64,000 nt of DNA from Picochlorum sp. 'celeri' (taxonomy: Eukaryota > Chlorophyta > Trebouxiophyceae), in assembly GCA_010909725.1 (NCBI GenBank), contig JAACMV010000030.1, positions 992,001 through 1,056,000 of the forward strand, given 5' to 3'. Numbering within the stretch: the stretch's first letter is position 1; each line of letters starts with the position of its first letter. This document shows, one piece after another, positions 40,944-50,246 of this stretch. The position numbers and the translations under genes are program-made. Under the pieces are notes generated by a model. That model made no database searches. It was not told the DNA's origin and saw only the letters and a program-made list of their open reading frames with translations.

Positions 40944-41614
40944 ATTGCATCATCTCAAATGCCTCTCCTGCGATATCTAATGTATTTCATAGTTATTGAA
41001 TATGTTCGAGGCGTATCGTATGCCTCAAACAAGGCTTCATTGGTCAACTCAGGAGGAGCAATGAGCAGCTGGGAGACCACAATGATGCAGTGGCAACTGA
41101 AGGCTCCTAGATTGTAGGTAGAACCGACCCCAATTATGTTTCGTAGTATTTGTAAAACAGTGGAAATTCTAAAAAGAATGAATCTTTCCATATGAGATAG
41201 CCAACGCATCATTGGTATGATCAACCTGCCCTACTATGTATTTAGGAGATTGCTCTTGACAACGTTGTCTGTTGTAACAGCCGTAGTCATCAAGACTAGA
41301 TTACCTAAGATGGTAGGGTGCCAGCCAGGGGTCCGGGATCTTTGAAAACAGCCATAGATGCGTGAACCCTACTCTACCCATCCCTCGAATAAATATTGTC
41401 TGCAATATATACAGACTTTGGAGCCCGCGCATATCGCAAGAAATTGGAAAACACTGATATCTATCCACCGTGGAAGATTCTGCAGTACTGCGCATCAGTG
41501 TTGCAAATCGTATACACCGGTGGGGTAATTGCCATATTTTTAAAACTCTTTACAAATCTTAAGAGGAACCCTCTGGAAAGTGCAAAGGTGATCCGCCCCC
41601 CAAGTCCGCGTTCA
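40944..41614. other. Intergenic stretch before the aminopeptidase gene
   Basis: The aminopeptidase frame stays open to about 41396 without an ATG and with an acceptor-like ATATATACAG at about 41400-41410, so part of this may be an upstream exon or leader. A small inverted repeat GAGGC...GCCTC lies near 41008-41026. No other gene is supported. Confidence 0.4.
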
Positions 41615-44410
41615 ATGTGTCTACTACACTTCGCTGCAACACTGCTGTGGCTGATTGGCGCCATCAGAGCTGCTACAGGTCAATCTATATGCTCTTGGCA
41701 AGAATTTGATCTTCCTGCGAAGGGAACTTGGGTAGAGCCCCTGGTGTACAAGTTACAACTTGATGTGCTCATGCAAGAACCATGGACGGTCACAGGAGAG
41801 TCTGCTATTGACGTCATTGTGCATCAGCCGACAAAGTGTGTGGTTCTCAACTCTGTTGGAATCAATATCACAGAAGCAGGGGCACAGGATCTTGGTTCTG
41901 CTGCCCTTTCATATGAGGAACAGATGGAGCAGGTGACTCTAAGTTTTGACAGGCCTTTGCTGGCTGGAAATCATACTTTACTGTTTCAGTTCAGATACGA
42001 GATCAAGAAAGACCTAAATGGATTTTATAGGAGTACGTACGTGCAGGATAGAGAGGAAAAGACCATAGCAGTCACTCAGTTTGAACCAGCGGCAGCAAGG
42101 AAGGCTTTTCCATGCTTTGATGAACCCAGTATCAGGTCTGAGTTCGAAATTTCTATTACGACTAATAAAAAGTACACAGTACTATCTAATATGCCACCTG
42201 CTCAAGTAATGGAGTCAAAAACCCACAAAGCATGGTTCTTTGAAAGGACCCCTCCCATGTCAACATACTTGGTTGCATTTTTGGTTGGGGAACTCGGCAC
42301 TAGGATGACCACCATCCCGCCCTATGACAATCAAGTTGGTGTGAAAAAGACTCCAAAATATTGGTTTGGTGGACAAAGTCCTCGAAACCTCTCTGTTTCC
42401 GGAAATCCTGATCAGTCAAAAGACACTGAGTATGGCTTGGACAGTGCCACTCAGCTGTTGCTTGCCATGGAAGACTCTTTCAAGATAGCATATGCCCTTC
42501 CAAATATGAAACTGGTTGGTTTGGCTGACTTTGCTGCAGGAGCAATGGAAAATTGGGGTCTCCTCACGTATAGGGCAAGTCTCATTCTCGCTTCAAGCAC
42601 CACATCATTTCTTGGGAAGCAGGATATATTGACAACGATAGCTCATGAGATTGCACACCTGTGGTTTGGAAACCTCGTCACCCTTGAGTGGTGGAATTCT
42701 TTATGGTCCAAAGAATCATGGGCTACTCTGTTTCAATATCTTGCAGCAGACGTTGTCGACCCAGAAGGAGGCACCATGATTGATTTCCAAGCAGGTGTTT
42801 TGAGAGGAAGCTTCAGTGAGGACCTCAAGGAGTCAATTGCTCCCTCACGCAATGCAATAAATTCTTCTGATGATATTTGGGCTCTGTATAATACTGTTGT
42901 ATATGAGAAGGGTGCCAGTATCGTATATATGCTTCGCCAGTGGGTTGACCGCAATGGATCATCTCAGATTCTGAACCCCATGCTTGATTCTAGCTCTTTG
43001 TTCATGGATGCGGTGAGGACATATCTCTATAATTTTAGCTATGAGGCTGTATCCTCAGAGCAGCTGCTGGAGAACTTTGGAGAATCCTTGGAAATGGACA
43101 TCCCTGGAATGATGCAGACTTGGTTATATGAACCTAGCTATCCAGTTGTCTTTGTGCGCAGAGATCAAGAGACCGGGCAGGTGTGGCTAGTCCAGAGACC
43201 AATGCTGGATAATGCTACATTCGGCAACTCATGTGATGAGAACAGTCTGTGGTGGATTCCTGTGGCGTTTAGAACCAGCATGGCTCCTGAACAGGTTATG
43301 TGGACAGAGTTTGAAACATGCCAATCCTCTGTACCTATCACAACACTGCCGGACGATGCATGGATCTATGTGAACACAGGATCATATGGTCATTACCGTG
43401 TGATCTACGACTCTCACTTGATGGGGAAATTAATAGAAGCTATCCCTGTTCCCGGAGCTCTCCCAGATATTGATCTTCTCTCGTTGATGCAAGATGTTAC
43501 AGCCTTGCCGGCAGATGGTCGAATTGGGGCGTTCATCACATTGACTCAGATTGTGAAGTCTAGGCCAATAACAGACAATTTATCTTATGCTGAGGCATTG
43601 CGTGGTATGGTGATGCTTGCACGTAGATTGAATTGCTCTGAGGATATTGGCAGGTATTCAAGAAGGTTCATTTATGAACCAATGCTGGAGTTGCCGGTGC
43701 CTGGTTATCCGAATCTCACAGGCCGGGATGTTTTTGGAGTCCAAAACTTGAGTGAAGATGTTCCAGTCAACATTCAAATATTGAAATCAAAGCTCTTCGG
43801 CTTGATTGGAGACCTGGATGGACCCACTGTACCAGAGACCGATTTCCAGGGGTACTTTGATCAGATTTTAGATGGCAACATTGAGCAGGACATTGATCCA
43901 TCCTCGTATTTCTTCATCATGAATCAAGTGATGAGAACAGGACGCCAGGAGGCACTTGATAAAGCCGTCGAAACGTTGCAAATCACGAATGATGCATCCC
44001 TCAAGGTTGAGATATTGAGGGCAATTCCATATTTCCCAAATCAAACCCGCATATTGGAGCTGGCTCTCTCTCCATCGATTCGTGGACAAGATAGCTTCAG
44101 TTTGATTCGAGGCACAGCAAGGAACCCATCTGCTGGGTTGACCTGTACTGAATGGTTGGCCGAAAATTTTGAACAAGTCTCTGCAAAGATTGGCCCTACT
44201 TTTGGCAGTGGATTGGAGTCGGTATGCATAAACTTTGTCACCGATGAACGCGCCATTTCCGCGCTGGAGAAAATTTCTAATGCCTTTCCAGACTCTTTGA
44301 AGAATGTGGAAAACGCAATAGCAAAAGTCCAGCGTAATAGAGCTTCAATCAAACAGATCCAAGGTGTGTGTTCCATGGTGTCTGATATTTTGGTCAGCAG
44401 GATTGAGTGA
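41615..44410 (+). CDS. Secreted/membrane-lumenal M1-family zinc aminopeptidase
   Basis: A single-exon 931-residue protein from the first ATG of the frame at 41615, chosen because it starts a signal sequence (LLHFAATLLWLIGAIRAATG). The M1 fold is complete: N-terminal beta domain with PCFDEPSIRSEFEISI; the substrate-binding GAMENWG near residue 309; zinc site HEIAH (344-348) with the third ligand Glu in LWSKESWATLF, 18 residues later; and the catalytic Tyr region VVYEKGASIVYMLRQW. The C-terminal half is the helical ERAP1-like domain. Several N-x-S/T sites fit passage through the secretory pathway. It removes N-terminal residues from peptides; specificity is unknown. No C-terminal anchor is seen. 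The open upstream frame could add residues if a spliced exon exists. Confidence 0.9.
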   Translation: MCLLHFAATLLWLIGAIRAATGQSICSWQEFDLPAKGTWVEPLVYKLQLDVLMQEPWTVTGESAIDVIVHQPTKCVVLNSVGINITEAGAQDLGSAALSYEEQMEQVTLSFDRPLLAGNHTLLFQFRYEIKKDLNGFYRSTYVQDREEKTIAVTQFEPAAARKAFPCFDEPSIRSEFEISITTNKKYTVLSNMPPAQVMESKTHKAWFFERTPPMSTYLVAFLVGELGTRMTTIPPYDNQVGVKKTPKYWFGGQSPRNLSVSGNPDQSKDTEYGLDSATQLLLAMEDSFKIAYALPNMKLVGLADFAAGAMENWGLLTYRASLILASSTTSFLGKQDILTTIAHEIAHLWFGNLVTLEWWNSLWSKESWATLFQYLAADVVDPEGGTMIDFQAGVLRGSFSEDLKESIAPSRNAINSSDDIWALYNTVVYEKGASIVYMLRQWVDRNGSSQILNPMLDSSSLFMDAVRTYLYNFSYEAVSSEQLLENFGESLEMDIPGMMQTWLYEPSYPVVFVRRDQETGQVWLVQRPMLDNATFGNSCDENSLWWIPVAFRTSMAPEQVMWTEFETCQSSVPITTLPDDAWIYVNTGSYGHYRVIYDSHLMGKLIEAIPVPGALPDIDLLSLMQDVTALPADGRIGAFITLTQIVKSRPITDNLSYAEALRGMVMLARRLNCSEDIGRYSRRFIYEPMLELPVPGYPNLTGRDVFGVQNLSEDVPVNIQILKSKLFGLIGDLDGPTVPETDFQGYFDQILDGNIEQDIDPSSYFFIMNQVMRTGRQEALDKAVETLQITNDASLKVEILRAIPYFPNQTRILELALSPSIRGQDSFSLIRGTARNPSAGLTCTEWLAENFEQVSAKIGPTFGSGLESVCINFVTDERAISALEKISNAFPDSLKNVENAIAKVQRNRASIKQIQGVCSMVSDILVSRIE

Positions 44411-44761
44411 TGTCTCGTGCTGACGAATAGTACACAACTTGTATACGTCGTATGTATGCAAATACTATTTTTTTTTCATATGTTTATATCTGTTTATACA
44501 TAATAAGGTATTACCTTAAAGGTATGTCTCTAGTTGCCTGGACCAGACCATCCACACTCGATGGTGCCGCTACCAGGCATCAATTCCGTGTCAGCCACAT
44601 TCTCTAACTTATATATGCATACTGGGCTGTATAATCTCGCTCGTATAAGCCTCAAAATCCCTGGTATAGGCCAAAACCCGATTTCAATATGTTTATATTC
44701 TTGAAAAAATTCACAATTGTCAATCACGTAGTTTCTCGCGCATGTCCCATGCGGTGTAGCC
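44411..44761. other. Intergenic stretch with a nested hairpin; leader of the permuted tRNA
   Basis: A 99-codon leftward ORF is not family-like. A nested hairpin is listed separately at 44535-44579. The last bases (44753-44761) form the leader strand of the tRNA bulge-helix-bulge. Confidence 0.45.
44535..44579. repeat. Nested hairpin (7-bp outer stem, 6-bp inner stem with 7-nt loop)
   Basis: TGCCTGG (44535-44541) pairs with CCAGGCA (44573-44579). Inside, ACCATC (44547-44552) pairs with GATGGT (44560-44565) around a 7-nt loop. It resembles an acceptor stem plus one arm, but the loop is not a T-loop and there is no D or anticodon arm. It could be a 3'-UTR structure of the aminopeptidase mRNA. 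Confidence 0.6.
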
Positions 44762-44866
44762 ACCAATAGGTCCCCCGTTCGACTCGGGGTGGTCGGACTG
44801 TTGACGTCTCCATCATCTGATGGTTTCACCGACCATAGCTCAGTTGGCTAGAGCGATTGGCTGTAA
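44762..44866 (+). tRNA. Permuted tRNA-Tyr(GTA) gene: 3' half precedes 5' half
   Basis: The 3' half (44762-44797) is A38, anticodon-stem CCAAT, variable AGGTC, T-arm CCCCG-TTCGACT-CGGGG, acceptor TGGTCGG and discriminator A. After 31 nt (44798-44828) comes the 5' half (44829-44866): acceptor CCGACCA, TA, D-arm GCTC-AGTTGGCTA-GAGC, G, anticodon-stem ATTGG and loop CTGTAA with anticodon GTA at 44863-44865. Joined 37/38, all stems pair perfectly (acceptor 7/7, D 4/4, anticodon 5/5, T 5/5). The leader and trailer can form a relaxed bulge-helix-bulge: CTGT (44861-44864) pairs with GTAG (44756-44759), with 3-nt bulges CCA and AAA whose cut sites fall exactly at 37/38. T5 and T7 runs at 44875-44879 and 44886-44892 are pol III terminators. 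No conventional order of these halves exists here. Confidence 0.9.
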
Positions 44867-44874
44867 ACTTCATC

Positions 44875-44892
44875 TTTTTGCGTCGTTTTTTT
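44875..44892 (+). terminator. Pol III oligo-T terminators after permuted tRNA-Tyr
   Basis: TTTTT at 44875-44879 and TTTTTTT at 44886-44892 follow the tRNA 5' half by 8 and 19 nt, the normal position for RNA polymerase III termination. Confidence 0.6.
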
Positions 44893-45363
44893 GATTCATG
44901 ATGCACCGCAGTATGTGCACACACGTGTGGCCAGCAGGAGACTGCTGCTGCAAGACTGCCTCAGTCTTCTACAAATGTTGACTTCTTCGATGATGTTTTG
45001 CATCGCACACACATACACACACATTTATTGAGAGAGAGAGAGAGAGAGTAAAATCTATAGCATTCTGGGATATAAATGTGTGTGTGTGTGTGAAGAGAGA
45101 GCGAATCGAGACTGGTGTTGTTTTGTATTGAGAGCCAGCTCTTGGGATTTTGGGCGCGACTCGTGATCATCCACCTCGAGGTGGTTGGTTGGTCGGTCGA
45201 TACCCTTGATGCAACGATAGATGGATGGACAAGCATGCTTTGCGCATGATAAGAATTAAATATTACATTTGGAATATTTGACAGGTATAGAACGTGGTAT
45301 CGAGTCTGCCGGTGTGTCAGTGGTCACAGCGACGAGGTGGATTTTTCTCTTGGATACTAGACA
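44893..45363. other. Intergenic stretch with microsatellites
   Basis: No gene. It contains (AC)n, (GA)n and (TG)n tracts described separately and, near its end, the upstream region of the KEN-box gene. Confidence 0.5.
45006..45100. repeat. Inverted microsatellite cluster (AC)n-(GA)10-(TG)n
   Basis: An AC tract (about 45006-45022) followed by ATTTAT, then about ten GA units (45029-45048), then ATAAAT and a TG tract (45077-45092) and GA units. ACACACATTTAT and ATAAATGTGTGT are complementary, so the flanks can fold into a hairpin with the GA tract in the loop. Confidence 0.75.
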
Positions 45364-46641
45364 ATGACAGACAACCATAGCAAGCTTGCTCTTAGAGATC
45401 TTAGCAATATTCAACATGGAAATAGCATTGTGGGGAAGAAAGGGGTGTCGTTGGACTCGGTGTCGTCGGTTGGTGCGTGGTTGTCATGTGGATGGGTACT
45501 TGCGGTGTACTACTGCTACTGACGTATGTGCAATATTGCAGATATCAGTGCGCTGATGAAGAAAGCCATGTCTACGCAGCAGGATAATGCATGTCGGCCT
45601 CGAAAGGAAGCGACGGTGGCTGTGTATCAAGATTTTGATGACAAGGAAAATGCAGTGGGACAACGTACGTCTGGTGGCAATGGGAAGAAAGGGCTTGGTC
45701 ATCGGCGCCCAGAGACGAGGAACAGTATGGTTCAGAGGCCGGCACGATATGGTGATTGGTTTGATGGGGATGATGCTGAACTGGAAAAGATGGTTGATGA
45801 ATTCAATGACGAGCAGGTACAACAAGGGAACAAGAAGGATGGTTCGGATGTGGCTCGTCATGTGAGGGAAATAGCGGATGGATTATGCAGTCAGTTGGAC
45901 TCTTTGATTGATGAGAGTGAGCTGGAGGGCAGTGCTGATGAGCAGAGTTTGCGGGACAAGTTGTTGGAGTCTTGGGAGGGCAAGAGTTATTACGATAGGC
46001 TGCTGCAAATGACTGGTAGCAATGAGACGACTAGTACATTGATTCAAAAATCGCTGGAAAAACAAGGGAAGGCACGCTGCCAGCAAGATAAGGCGGGGAG
46101 TCCATCAGATTCTTCTGATAGCATGCACTCCACAGAGCCGCTCCTTTCTCCTCCAAAAAGGAGGGGCCATAGATCAAAGCAACAAAGCCTTGAAGTGAAA
46201 ATACCAGACCATCCTCTGATTCCAGAGGAAGCATTGACTGTAGTAGACAAGAATAAAAGGAGCACAACTCAAAAGCAGCAACCGACTGGGCCAGGGCTAT
46301 TGAAAGTGTCTGCTCGTGGGTCAAAAGCGGGAATGGCACCGTGGGAAACAAAACAGGACAGTACGATGTCTCGCAAAGCCCAGGCTGCGAGGAAGCAGCT
46401 TCGCAGCCATCAAGGAGCCTATGCAAGTGCAGAAGGCAGTGCCAAAGCCCTTGGGATGAAATTGTCCAGCCTCAAGGAGAAGCCGGTATCGTTGAAACAT
46501 GCGACAGAAATAAAAAAGGAATACGACGCAATGCATTCAGAGGTACAATCTTTGCTCGCAGCCGTGACCAACCTTGCCAGCAGCATCTCTGCTGGCAGGG
46601 CTCAGATTGACACTGTTGTGACATCACTTCAAAAGGACTAG
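45364..46641 (+). CDS. KEN-box-containing hypothetical protein, two exons
   Basis: Exons 45364..45472 and 45542..46641 join over a 69-nt phase-1 intron (TTG|GTGCGT, TTGCAG|ATATC) into a 402-residue protein. The choice of donor is fixed by frame; the alternative GTACTT donor leads to a stop. The N-terminus contains ALRDLSNIQ, reminiscent of the A-x-x-L-x-x-I/N segment near destruction boxes of mitotic proteins, and residues about 65-70 contain a clear DDKENAV KEN box. The middle is acidic (DDAELEKMVDEFNDEQVQQG) with short Ser-rich PPKRRGHRSK, and the last 90 residues form a coiled coil (EIKKEYDAMHSEVQSLLAAV). I recognise no family. An APC/C-regulated cell-cycle protein is a reasonable guess only. 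Confidence 0.65.
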
Positions 46642-46757
46642 GCCTGTATTTTCCTCTCTCTTTAACACAAACTAACACTTGTTCTTCTTAAACTTTCGTT
46701 ATCAAAGGGCATGTCATTGAAAATCCAACATAGTAATGTACATACATCCTGCATTGT

Positions 46758-48002
46758 TTAAAACTCTGGAGGCAATGTGTGTCTTCGGAGGCACCGACCA
46801 GATGCTTGCTTCTGCTGAGGAGGCTCCATATCCTCGTGAGTATCCTCATGCATATGTAATGTTGATGCGTGCATGTGGACTGTATGCCTCCTTGTTAGGC
46901 GCCTCTCCGCCTTGTCCATGTACGGCACAGAGTACACCCCCCCAAGAACTGATACTTTGGTTTCCACTGGTATTACCTTGCTCGGCGTTGATGCTGTCGT
47001 GATGAGATAGACTCCACACAGCAAAATCACAGTCCCTACTGCAAACATCACCTTCTCAACAACATTCATGTTTTTGATCTCTTCAAAGTAGATTGATCCA
47101 CATGCCATTGACAGAATAATCCATCCAACCTGAAGAGTGGGCATGATGATGGAGACTGGAAACATTTTGAGACCCTTGTTAAACCTTGACACCCAAAAAA
47201 AGGCCGTGCCCAGGAAGAGAACGACCACGAGCCATGTATACCAATGACCAGCTTGAGAATCTCCAGATATTGTTGTTCGTAAAAGCAAACTCATACTCTT
47301 TCCATACAACACGCTCTGAGTGCCTATTGTAGCAGCATATAGCATGTACGCTATAGGAAGCCATCGGTACCACTTTCCCATCTGTTCAGGGGTCCTGTCC
47401 GCATGGCGTGGAACGCGAGTTTTCCCAAACTTGTACAACACATAGGCCATCAGACACACAACGCTGGCCACGGACAAATAGACAATATACGCCGGGTTAC
47501 TATAGAGGTCTAGCAGTTCATCTGCGGTAAATGATGGACTCTCATGCGACCCAAATGCCACGAGCAACACGCATCCGGCCACCACAACCAAGGTTCCAAC
47601 AACAATATACCGATTCAAGCGTTCCTTGTTCACCAGTCTCGAAAACACGACATTGCTCACAAATTGTACACTACCAAGAGCTGCAAGTAAAGACTGAGCA
47701 GCAAATGCAAAACTTGCAAAATTGGCGACATTCGCAACGACAAAGACGACCATGGATGCAAGCCACAACCTGTTGGGTTTGACCTTGAACCAAGCACCTG
47801 GACTCTTCAACAACCTCGGCATAGGCTCCTCCGACTTTTCCTTTATCCCATTAAATCTCGTATGAGCCAATTTAATGCAGTTCGTAGACAAATTAATGCA
47901 TAATGACCCCAGCAGATTGATCACAACGCCAGCCACCCACAAGGTATTACTGGAGGATGACGCCGCATCTTCTTCTTGAGACGTCGATATTCCATCATCC
48001 AT
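46758..48002 (-). CDS. NIPA-type magnesium transporter family protein (DUF803)
   Basis: A single-exon 414-residue membrane protein read from the ATG at 48002. About nine hydrophobic helices are seen, with the family motif sequence in order: NLLGSLCINLSTNCIKLAH (TM1), LWLASMVVFVVANVANFASF, AAQSLLAALGSVQFVSNVVF (the Ala/Leu/Gly-rich TM typical of NIPA/drug-metabolite transporter folds), ERLNRYIVVGTLVVVAGCVL, and later ATIGTQSVLYGKSMSLLL and FPVSIIMPTLQVGWIILSMA. The C-terminus is cytosolic, His-rich (RRHTVHMHASTLHMHEDTHE), perhaps metal sensing (inference). NIPA proteins are implicated in Mg2+ transport in animals; selectivity here is not established. Confidence 0.85.
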   Translation of the reverse strand: MDDGISTSQEEDAASSSSNTLWVAGVVINLLGSLCINLSTNCIKLAHTRFNGIKEKSEEPMPRLLKSPGAWFKVKPNRLWLASMVVFVVANVANFASFAFAAQSLLAALGSVQFVSNVVFSRLVNKERLNRYIVVGTLVVVAGCVLLVAFGSHESPSFTADELLDLYSNPAYIVYLSVASVVCLMAYVLYKFGKTRVPRHADRTPEQMGKWYRWLPIAYMLYAATIGTQSVLYGKSMSLLLRTTISGDSQAGHWYTWLVVVLFLGTAFFWVSRFNKGLKMFPVSIIMPTLQVGWIILSMACGSIYFEEIKNMNVVEKVMFAVGTVILLCGVYLITTASTPSKVIPVETKVSVLGGVYSVPYMDKAERRLTRRHTVHMHASTLHMHEDTHEDMEPPQQKQASGRCLRRHTLPPEF

Positions 48003-48735
48003 CCTATTTCTAGATTCTATTGATTCCAATTAATGGGTGGAAATCAATACACAGCCTCGCCCATGCTCTCGGTACCATATCAGAATTCCGCCTCGTCAAC
48101 AGAAAGTTTGTTGTAACGACGGGCTCGCACAGATTAAATCAACCATCCAGAGCCTCCTCCGACCGGACAAGGGCAACGCACACTTCAGGCAGACAACACA
48201 TCACCCACGTCGTCTTTTTCGACGCCATCTACCGCAATGTATGCATTCTTCGGAGAGAAGACACTGCTCATAGAAGAGTACGCGTGCATGCAGGGTGAAT
48301 TGCCTCTCTGTGCAAGGGCAATGAGATGGATATCCAGTATGACATCCACAGCAGTGGATCAACACCAACAATTTTACCACCATGAAAAGAATTTGCTAGA
48401 CGTCCCTATACTCGCCTGTTCTGCCTCCTAACTCATGCGTTATTTTATTGAAAAGAATATTTCACCAAAGTAATAAACAATGTGTGAGGTTTGATAGCGA
48501 TACGAATTTCGAACCCCTGGATTTCTTCGTAACCACGTTGAGAAGCTTTGAAAACGAATGTGATCTTAGAATGGTGCAGCATTTGTTTTACTAATACTAA
48601 CAAGGCTGGTTGTTCAGATATCAAAGGATTTGAGGGCACTGAAGAGGTTCAGAAGGAGTGACGAGAGACTTTTGTGCTCCAAGTGTTGTCCTTGTTGCAT
48701 TCATAGAATTGACTGTTGGCACCGATCAGCCCCCA
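48003..48735. other. Divergent NIPA / ATG13 upstream region, possible 5'-UTR intron
   Basis: No ORF is convincing. TACTAAC followed by GTTGTTCAG at 48596-48617 looks like a branch site and acceptor, so the ATG13 gene may have a 5'-UTR intron ending there. A GGGGTTCGAA (complement, about 48516-48526) mimics a tRNA B box without a pairing T-stem. Confidence 0.4.
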
Positions 48736-50241
48736 ATGAGTGCAAGTAGCAGCAGTGGTTGTAGCAGTCGAAAAAGTGCGGAGCAGGTGGGAGTGACGCA
48801 CGAACAGCTGGTTGGCCAAGCATTTGTCAAGGCTGCTCACATTATACTGGATGGTCGTGTGAGTCGCCCGGATGCTGATCACAAAAAGACACGAAAGGGT
48901 AGGTCTTGGTTTAATATACATGTGGAAGAGATGTGTGATGCCAAAGGGCGGCTAGAGCAGTGGAAGTCAGAGGCAAACCTGGGATTGCCTCTTGTGTTGG
49001 ATATATATGTGTGCCCTACGTCACTGAAGCATCCTCTATCTACGTCGCCGTCAGATGAGTCTAAAATGACGTTGGTCGAGCGATGGTGTATAGGGTATGT
49101 CCCTATTGTAGCAAAGCCACCACTGTTGGGCCAATCATATCGCAGGTCCAGCCCTCGGGCATTATACAAGAGAATGTCGCTCATGATGAGGTCCCTGTAC
49201 TCTTTACTGCGCATATTGCCTGCACAGAAACTGAGAAGAATGGCAGAGAGAAACGAGTACGAGGAGTTTGTGCTGGATTACAGAATTCATTCCAGTGTTC
49301 GCAAAATAGATGATCATGCCGAGGCATATGAATTTGCCCCAGTTGAAACAGCAGATGGTAGATTTACGGTCAAAGTTATGTATGTGGATAGAGAAATAGA
49401 GTCTGATTTTATACCATGTTCTGCTAGGCGGGGTATACTGAGGAAAACGGGAGATTGTGTCAAAGTAACAGATGAAGCTGGTGGTGGAAAGGGGCGATTG
49501 CCCAGTTCTCCCATGGCCATCCCTGATACCAGCGGAAATAGAATGGAGATATCGAGGAAGTTGAGCCTTCCATTAGATTCAAGAATGTCTTCATACAGAC
49601 GGGCATATGCTCATTCTCCTGGTTCGTCGAGAGAGGGCTTTTTCATGTCTGCAAGCCCTGACTTGCCATTTGCATTCACGCCAACGCGGCAGTATGTAGC
49701 CACGTTTCCTAAATCGAGTCCGAGGACAGATGGAACTTATGGGTCGTCTATAGGTAAAGATTTACAGATAACCACCTTGCGGAGAGATTCGAGTACTAGG
49801 TCATACCAGATGTCAGAGGAAATGTCAAGTATTGGTTACTCGGTGTCCCCTTTACAGGATCAATTGTTTGGAGTCGAGTACTCTCTACCAGATACGCCGA
49901 CATATCTGCGACGGAAAAGTCCGCGACATCGAATCTCTCCCAGGCCCGCGCCAATGCTGCTCCAATCATCACCCTGGAACGAAGATTCTTCCTTGGGGGA
50001 CAGAACCACTACATTTGTTGATTCAAAGGAGGATGAGCTACCTTTTGCTTTCAATGATGATTCAATACTAGAAGAAGGAGTATATAGTACGGATGATATG
50101 TGTGCCAAAAAGAGTCTCGGTGTGCAGTTGGGTATGTTCACACAACTCATGAAGGAACCATCTCGTGGGAAAAGTAGCAAGCCGTGTATGAGTCTTTCGA
50201 AAGCTGAGAAACTCATCGATGACACGTTGCACAGATTTTGA
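48736..50241 (+). CDS. ATG13: Autophagy-related protein 13 (ATG13), HORMA-domain
   Basis: Regulatory subunit of the ATG1/ULK kinase complex that starts autophagosome formation. A 501-residue protein from the first ATG of the frame. The HORMA domain spans about residues 20-215: EQLVGQAFVKAAHIILDGRV, SWFNIHVEEM, LVLDIYVCP, LVERWCIGYV, and ALYKRMSLMMRSLYSLLRIL with PAQKLRRM, the most conserved ATG13 segment, then FVLDYRIH. The remaining 285 residues are Ser/Pro-rich and probably disordered, with several SP sites (SPSS, SPRH), as expected for a phosphoregulated tail, and FGVEYSLPDTP-like blocks. Red algae of the cyanidiophyte type are generally reported to lack autophagy genes, so this gene is a clue to lineage. 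Its stop is 5 bp from the convergent ELP2 stop. Confidence 0.88.
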   Translation: MSASSSSGCSSRKSAEQVGVTHEQLVGQAFVKAAHIILDGRVSRPDADHKKTRKGRSWFNIHVEEMCDAKGRLEQWKSEANLGLPLVLDIYVCPTSLKHPLSTSPSDESKMTLVERWCIGYVPIVAKPPLLGQSYRRSSPRALYKRMSLMMRSLYSLLRILPAQKLRRMAERNEYEEFVLDYRIHSSVRKIDDHAEAYEFAPVETADGRFTVKVMYVDREIESDFIPCSARRGILRKTGDCVKVTDEAGGGKGRLPSSPMAIPDTSGNRMEISRKLSLPLDSRMSSYRRAYAHSPGSSREGFFMSASPDLPFAFTPTRQYVATFPKSSPRTDGTYGSSIGKDLQITTLRRDSSTRSYQMSEEMSSIGYSVSPLQDQLFGVEYSLPDTPTYLRRKSPRHRISPRPAPMLLQSSPWNEDSSLGDRTTTFVDSKEDELPFAFNDDSILEEGVYSTDDMCAKKSLGVQLGMFTQLMKEPSRGKSSKPCMSLSKAEKLIDDTLHRF

Positions 50242-50246
50242 GCAAT

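Noticed and set aside
48505..48530. GGGGTTCGAAA on the minus strand, possible tRNA
   Set aside because: T-stem bases do not pair; no D-arm or acceptor is found on either side.
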